Source: Boswellia sacra
Taxonomy: Eukaryota; Streptophyta; Magnoliopsida; Sapindales; Burseraceae
Assembly (NCBI GenBank): GCA_013180625.2
Contig: SNVD02014879.1
Location: 1-64,000 of the forward strand
Reading direction: 5' to 3'
Length of the DNA: 64,000 nucleotides
Part shown: positions 58,734 through 64,000 of the stretch, piece after piece
How the letters are laid out: every line of letters begins with the position of its first letter
Numbering within the stretch: position 1 is the first letter of the stretch
The notes under the pieces: generated by a model
The model's input: only the letters and a program-made list of their open reading frames with translations
Told to the model about the DNA's origin: nothing
Databases searched by the model: none
Translations under genes and position numbers: made by a program

Positions 58734-61700
58734 CTAACGGTGTAGGCCCCATATGTCACGAAGTTGAGGACTGATCACATACTTGGCCTCCAAGGTTAGG
58801 AGCCTAGAGCGAACCAAAGCAAAAATCTCATCAATCACTTGACGATGAGTCCGGCGACGCTGTTGATACACACGATCATTCCTCTCATACCAAAGAAAAT
58901 ACACTGTAGCAGAGAAGACTAAACGCGCAAGTATATGCCCGAAATTCTTCCTGCCCTGAAGATGTTGAGAAGCCCAATGAAGTAGAGAGAGCCAAACAAA
59001 AGAAGACCAAATGATGAGAGTCTTAGCTGAAATCTCCCTCCATACAGAAGATGAGAAAGGACAACTAAAGAAAAGATGGTCATGACTCTTATTTGCTGAA
59101 GCACAGAGGACACAATCCAAAGAGGATGACATGTCATGACGATGTAAATGATCCAAAGTACGAAGACGTCCCAACGAGGCCAATCAAAGAATAAATGAGT
59201 GTTTTGGAACATGGCCAGGAAACCAGAGAAGATGATGAATTGAGTACACCGATCGTCTACTCCGTAATAAATCTCATGCTGAGTTAATAGAGAAAATACT
59301 AGAGCTGTGACCCTTCCAAACAATATGGTCAGGATTCCCCATCATAGGCCGGATGCTGACTGATTCCCAAATCTGTCCAAGGACCGACCCACCGTCAGGA
59401 AAAGCCCAGTCCCCATCCTGAATAACAGATGCAACCTTTGCATCTGAGGGAAGACCTGTGGATGAAAGAGTCCTGAATGAAAACAAATCACAAAGATGCC
59501 CCTGCGGCAACCAGTAATCCTGCCAAAGTGAGGTATCACGGCCATCTCCAATGCAAGAGACAAATTTGCCCCTACACCAATCCTGACTATTCAAAATCTT
59601 CCTCCAAGACCAGGAGGCTCCAGAAATAACCCTAACCTGCCAAAACGAGCGGCCTCGAAGGAGCACCTTATGAACCCATAAGGACCATATGGAGGACTTG
59701 TCAGAAAAAAGTCTCCAAACATGCTTTAGAATAGCAGCACGATTCCACTCCTTCACTCGCTTAATTCCCAATCCCCCCTCCTTCAAAGGATAGCAAACCG
59801 AGTCCCAAGCGACTTTGGCCCCAGAATGAGACAGAGATGTCCCTTTCCAAAGGAAAGCAGCTAGAATACCCTCGATCTTCCGAACCACAGCTGCCGGTAA
59901 AATGAACATTGAGGACCAATAGACTTGGATAGAAAAAAGTACTGACTTGATTAACTGAAGACGACCAGCATAAGTCAGCATAGCAGAAGTCCATAACCTG
60001 ACCTTCGACAGGATCCGTTCTATCAACGGAGTACAATCTGAAAGTCGCAATCTGGTACTAATGAGTAGCACCCATAAATATCTAATTGGTAAACTCCCCA
60101 CCTGAAAACCCAAGATGGTCTGCAATGCAGTTCGCTCCTCATCATTGACGCCAGAAAAGAATACATGACTCTTGGTTGAATTCATCACTAAACCAGAGAG
60201 CTTGGCAAACTCCTGCAAAGCTGCACGAACCACTTGAACAGAGCCCACATCTGCCCTACAAAAGACCATCAGGTCATCTGTAAAACAGAGATGAGTGAGA
60301 GAGATCTGTTGACATCTCTAATGAAATCGAAAATCAGGCCTTTGAGAAGCCTCCCGAAGAATACCACTCAAACCCTCCATAGCTAACACAAAAAGATATG
60401 GTGACAATGGATCACCCTGCCGAACTCCCCTGGAGGTGGGAAAGAAACCATGAAGCTCTCCATTTAAAGTAATCGAGAAATGTGCAGAAGACATGCACGT
60501 CGCAATCCATCGAACCATACACTCTGGAATACCGATCGTCCTTAACCCCAAAAGAATGAAATCCTAACTGACAGTATCAAAAGCCTTGCGAATATCCACC
60601 TTTAAAGCGCATCGGGGAGGTGAGCACCCAAGATGGTAATTATGCATGAGCTCTTGAGTCAATAGAATGGCATCAGAGATCCGCCGACCTGGGACAAAAG
60701 CAGACTGTGAACTCCCAATTACATCAGGTAAGACAACTTTGAATCGGTTTACAATCACTTTGGAGATGCACTTGTAAAGTACATTACAACAAGAGATTGG
60801 TCGAAAGTCACTCATAGTCTTCGGAGACTCAACCTTGGGGACCAAGGCAATCCTAGTGGCATTAACACATTTTGGCATCCGACAAGTTGTGAAGAAGTAG
60901 CGCACAACAGCCATAAATTCCACACTAATAATATCCCAAGCCCTTTTGAAGAACAAAGAGGTATACCCTTCCACACTAATAATATCCCAAGCCCTTTTGA
61001 AGAACAAAGAGGTATACCCATCCGGTCCTAGAGCTTTATCATCATGAATCGAGAATAAAGCTAACCTGATCTCATCATCAGTAATAGGGTATACCAAAGA
61101 AGGCAGCATCTCCTCAGAGACTCTTCCACAGAAAAACTGAGAAGCATCTACAAGAGAAGGCCGAGAAGGAGCTGTAAGCAATTTCTAAAAATACCTCACA
61201 GCTAGATGGCCTAAGTCATCTCGATCTGTAACAATGGTACCATCCTCATCTTCAAGCTGATGAATCTGATTTTTGACCTGTCTATGGAGCATAGACTTGT
61301 GAAAGAACTTGGTATTCTGATCCCCCACAGAAAGCCATTGGATCCTTGACCTCTGTCGAAAGAAAGCCTCTTCATCCCTGCACAACTGGGAATACTGCTT
61401 AGCAAAATTCCTTTCAGCCAAAAGACACTCTGGGGAATGAGGGTTCTCATCCAGAGCAGCCTGAGCTGCGACCCACTGAGCTCTAACCTCAATGACTCTA
61501 CTAGAGATGTGACTAGAAGCCTTGGCATGTAAAGTCTTAAACTCTCGTTTCAACAAACCCAGTTTTTGCATGACTCGAAACATAGGATCCCCGTCCACAT
61601 GCGTAGACCACACTCTCTGAACAATCTCCAAGAAATCCTCTCGATCAGCCCAAAAGTTCAAAAACTTAAAAGGCCTCGAGGTTTGCCTACGTTGATTTCC

Positions 61701-62402
61701 AAACTTGATGACCATAGCACTGTGATAAGAAACATCCCGTGGAAGTATCTCAGAAGTTGTGTTTGGCCAAGTCAAGAACCATGAAGCGCTGCAAAAACTC
61801 CAATCAAGAGTCCGAAGAATAGTATCCTTTCCCTGCCGCCCATTATGCCAAGTATACTGAAGCCCAAAAGATGGTACCCTGATCAATGCTGCATCATGAA
61901 CACACTGACCAAATTCATCCATATAACCATGCCAAGCCTGATCCCCTCTAACTCTATCCGACGAGCATAAAATCGCATTAAAATCACCTAATGCCAACCA
62001 TGGTAAGTCACCGAAACCCATGGACTGAGCTCTGAGAAAGTCCCATAATTGCCGACGAACACCTGGATCATTAGAACCATAAACAAAGATCAATCCAAAA
62101 GAAACCCCATCAGATAATCTGGTAGCCCGACAAACGATCCACTGAGAAGAAAGTTGCAAATCACTCAAACTATACAAAGTAGGATCCCAACACACCAAAA
62201 CTCTGCAAGCAATGGACTCAGTGGCATTCTATAAGAACTTCTAAGAATGACAAATATCCGAAACAACTGAAGTAAGGTGTCGCTGATCAACCTTAGTCTC
62301 TAGAAGACCAATCAAACCTAAAGAAAACTTAGAAATTCAGTTTCTAACTGCCCGCTACGTAGAAAAGCCATTAAGGCCTCTAATATTCCAACTTCCTATC
62401 AT
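58734..62402 (-). pseudogene. LINE ORF2: endonuclease-reverse transcriptase with 8 stops
   Basis: A 1223-codon frame from the ATG at 62402. Order: exonuclease-endonuclease-phosphatase domain (SWNIRGLNG at start, ALGDFNAI, YTWHNGR, and SYHSAM where SDHSAM is expected); reverse transcriptase (GPDGYTSLFFKRAWD, SQSAFVPGRRISDA, RGVRQGDPLSPYLF, FTDD near 60280); C-terminal zf-RVT (CVLC...HDHLFFSC, 59080-59120). Stops at 62355, 62337, 62241, 62229, 61185, 60564, 60318 and 59274 (lower base) are all TAG or TGA and all in one frame. A 17-codon tandem duplication lies in the RT. Not functional. Confidence 0.92.
60918..61019 (-). repeat. 51-bp in-frame tandem duplication in LINE RT
   Basis: 60918-60968 and 60969-61019 are identical; the protein repeats GYTSLFFKRAWDIISVE twice in a row. 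Confidence 0.95.
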
Positions 62403-62437
62403 AGGAAACTGGAAAAACTCATAATTCAATAAAGAAA

Positions 62438-63742
62438 TCATCTGGGGCGCTTGCCCCCTCTACCCCCATTGCCAACCTTTTTACTCGGAGCATTTTTATC
62501 TTTACGAACAGGAGGGATGTAATCAGACTCCACTGTGGGCTTCAATATCTGATCCTGCTGTGCTTCAATATGAAATAGTGAATCCGAATCAGAATTAGGA
62601 TCAGACTTAGAACCTGAACCATTGGTTGTAACCTGGCTCATCTTACTAAAGATCTTAGTCATCGAATCTTTCGCTGTAGTCATTGCATCTGAAGCAAAAG
62701 ATCCGGCTGGTGTGGAATCAGTAGCAATACCTTTACCCTTGTTGCGTATAACTGGAATTATATCAGCAGCAATAATTTGTTCCTTATTAGTCTCAATATG
62801 AGCCGCTGTTGCAATAGCAGTTTCATCAGTGTTCTCCTTGCCTTTCAAGACGAGGGCTGTATCAGTAACTGGAGCCTTGGCCTCTGTAGGAGCAGAGGGC
62901 CCATCAGGTACAGGACAAGTATGGCCAAATAAACAACACTTGGAACAGCGCTTCGGTTTCCACTCATATTCTACTCTAATCTTGATAGGCTCAGAGGATA
63001 ACTTGCATCGGATTTTAATATCATGCACTGGAGAATGCTCCGCATCTAACTCAACACAAACCCGACCATAAGACAACCGGGTTCGCTCATAAGTCATCTT
63101 GTCACATGAAAGGGGCCTCCTGATCATGCTAGAAACGCTGCTAAGAGCCCTGGTTGACCATAATAGAAAAGGCAGTCCATGCAGTCTAATTCAAACCGGA
63201 ATCCTAGAAATCCGATTTTTATCAAAAGAGAAGTGTGGATTCCACTGCTGCAGGATAATGTTCTTCCCGTCAAACATCCATGGCCCTCTCTCTAAAATAT
63301 CATGGACCTCATCCTCGGTCCTAAAGCAAAAAATCAGAAAACCCGTTCCAGTGGAACGAACATCCTCCAATCCGCTAGTTTTCCAAGCACGCATGGTAAT
63401 GGACCGTGCAGCATGAAAAGGCATGTCATAGCCTGGAAAAAAACCCACGATACAACGCAACCACTCGGATGCATCATCATCGATCAACTCATCTGGCAAT
63501 TCAAGAATAGAACCCGGAACCTTTTGGGTTACCGAGTCAAGACTGAATCTGGTTCTTGCCTCAGTTACTCGGACCCTATCAGCCCAAGAGCTTTGAGTTT
63601 GAGGAAGTTTGCTCTTGGCATTGTTAGGTGGGGGAGGAGGTTGGTTGGTGGGGAAGGAGGTCTTAGTTGGTGGGCGTGATCGGTTGGTATGATGTAGGGG
63701 TTGTGTTTGGTTGGTAGTGTTCGATGTGGGTTTGGTGGACAT
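62438..63742 (-). pseudogene. LINE ORF1 (gag-like nucleic-acid-binding protein)
   Basis: A 435-codon frame from the ATG at 63742 (MSTKPTSN) with one TGA at 63191-63193, where context suggests Trp (IPV*IRLHGLP). The N-terminal half has a proline- and threonine-rich lead and a DUF4283-like domain (EDEVHDILERGPWMFDGK). The C-terminal half has a zinc-knuckle remnant (CSKCCLFGHTC) and a basic end. It binds element RNA in active relatives. Confidence 0.85.
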
Positions 63743-63810
63743 GGTGGGAAATGTTGGTTTGACAGGACAAGTAAAAATATAACAATTAAATTCAAGTCGA
63801 CACAATTCAA

Positions 63811-64000
63811 TCCAGATAAAATTTCACAGCAAAACTCAGCAATAATAGTACGTGAGTCAAAGGAATTAGAAGTGCAAACCAGTCACCGAAAACGGGCATG
63901 AAATAAAAACCGATGAGAAATTCTCATTCATGTCGCTCCTTAGATTTAATTATCCGCAAGGAATTTGGGAGTCGTCCAAGAAGCAAATATGCATGTAATA
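63811..64000. other. LINE 5' UTR or flanking DNA
   Basis: No gene seen. The sequence is less AT-rich than the intergenic DNA and may be the 5' UTR of the LINE, but I found no boundary. Confidence 0.3.

Larger units (their letters stand above)
58445..63810 (-). mobile_element. L1-type LINE retrotransposon, both ORFs present
   Basis: Non-LTR element on the minus strand with ORF1 (RNA-binding, zinc knuckle), a 35-bp gap, then ORF2 (endonuclease, reverse transcriptase, C-terminal zinc finger). The 3' end is near 58445, where the plus strand has a short T-run (poly-A tail). The 5' end is uncertain and target duplications were not found. It is near full length, without frameshifts, but both ORFs have stops. 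Confidence 0.92.

Noticed and set aside
58535..58759. Membrane-protein-like hydrophobic frames
   Set aside because: They lie in the LINE 3' UTR and overlap in two frames; composition effect.
63811..64000. Search for LINE target-site duplication
   Set aside because: No match found between DNA next to the T-run at 58445 and the right end; the 5' boundary stays open.
1..64000. tRNA, rRNA, CRISPR or bacterial operon features
   Set aside because: None recognised by eye; the sequence is plainly plant nuclear DNA.

Overview
This window is nuclear DNA from a flowering plant. It is AT-rich and holds intron-poor CC-NB-ARC-LRR (CNL) disease-resistance genes, a Ty1/copia retrotransposon, a solo LTR, a plant L1-type LINE and several miniature inverted-repeat elements. 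The RGA-like CNL sequence (N-terminal MAAEAIL, EDVLDEW motif, C-terminal ERYEEW) reminds me of Citrus and other Sapindales. That is from memory of the family and untested.

The backbone is a tandem CNL cluster on the + strand, called here A (5483-8347), B (13554-16406), C (36216-39032) and D (47089-49911). A, C and D are intact single-exon reading frames of 954, 938 and 940 codons. B has one in-frame stop at codon 480 and is otherwise open to its end. Each CNL is followed by several kilobases of related 3' flank that ends in a 0.9 kb exon-like module, seen five times: 1-830, 10381-11340, 21470-22440, 40710-41560 and 52680-53640. The first copy implies another CNL just left of the window. The 5' flanks are also paralogous, share a W-box (TTGACC) 165-215 bp before each ATG, and carry many decayed copies of a short flank repeat. 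D looks like a mosaic: C-like ends around an A-like NB-ARC.

Region by region: 1-5482 is the 3' flank of the off-window gene plus intergenic DNA; 5483-11340 is A and its flank; 11341-13553 is intergenic; 13554-22440 is B and its flank, split by a 2.56 kb solo LTR (17364-19919); 22441-36215 is a long intergenic stretch with an LTP-like pseudogene split by a 5.27 kb copia element (25635-30900), a 214 bp MITE (31860-32073) and a 1.29 kb fold-back element (33163-34450); 36216-41560 is C and flank; 41561-47088 is intergenic; 47089-53640 is D and flank; 53641-58440 is intergenic with two probable MITEs; 58445 to about 63810 is a minus-strand LINE with both ORFs, inactivated only by in-frame stops.

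Functionally the window is an immune-receptor cluster evolving by tandem duplication, gene conversion, small rearrangements with templated junctions, and transposon insertion. I saw no tRNA, rRNA, CRISPR or prokaryotic features.
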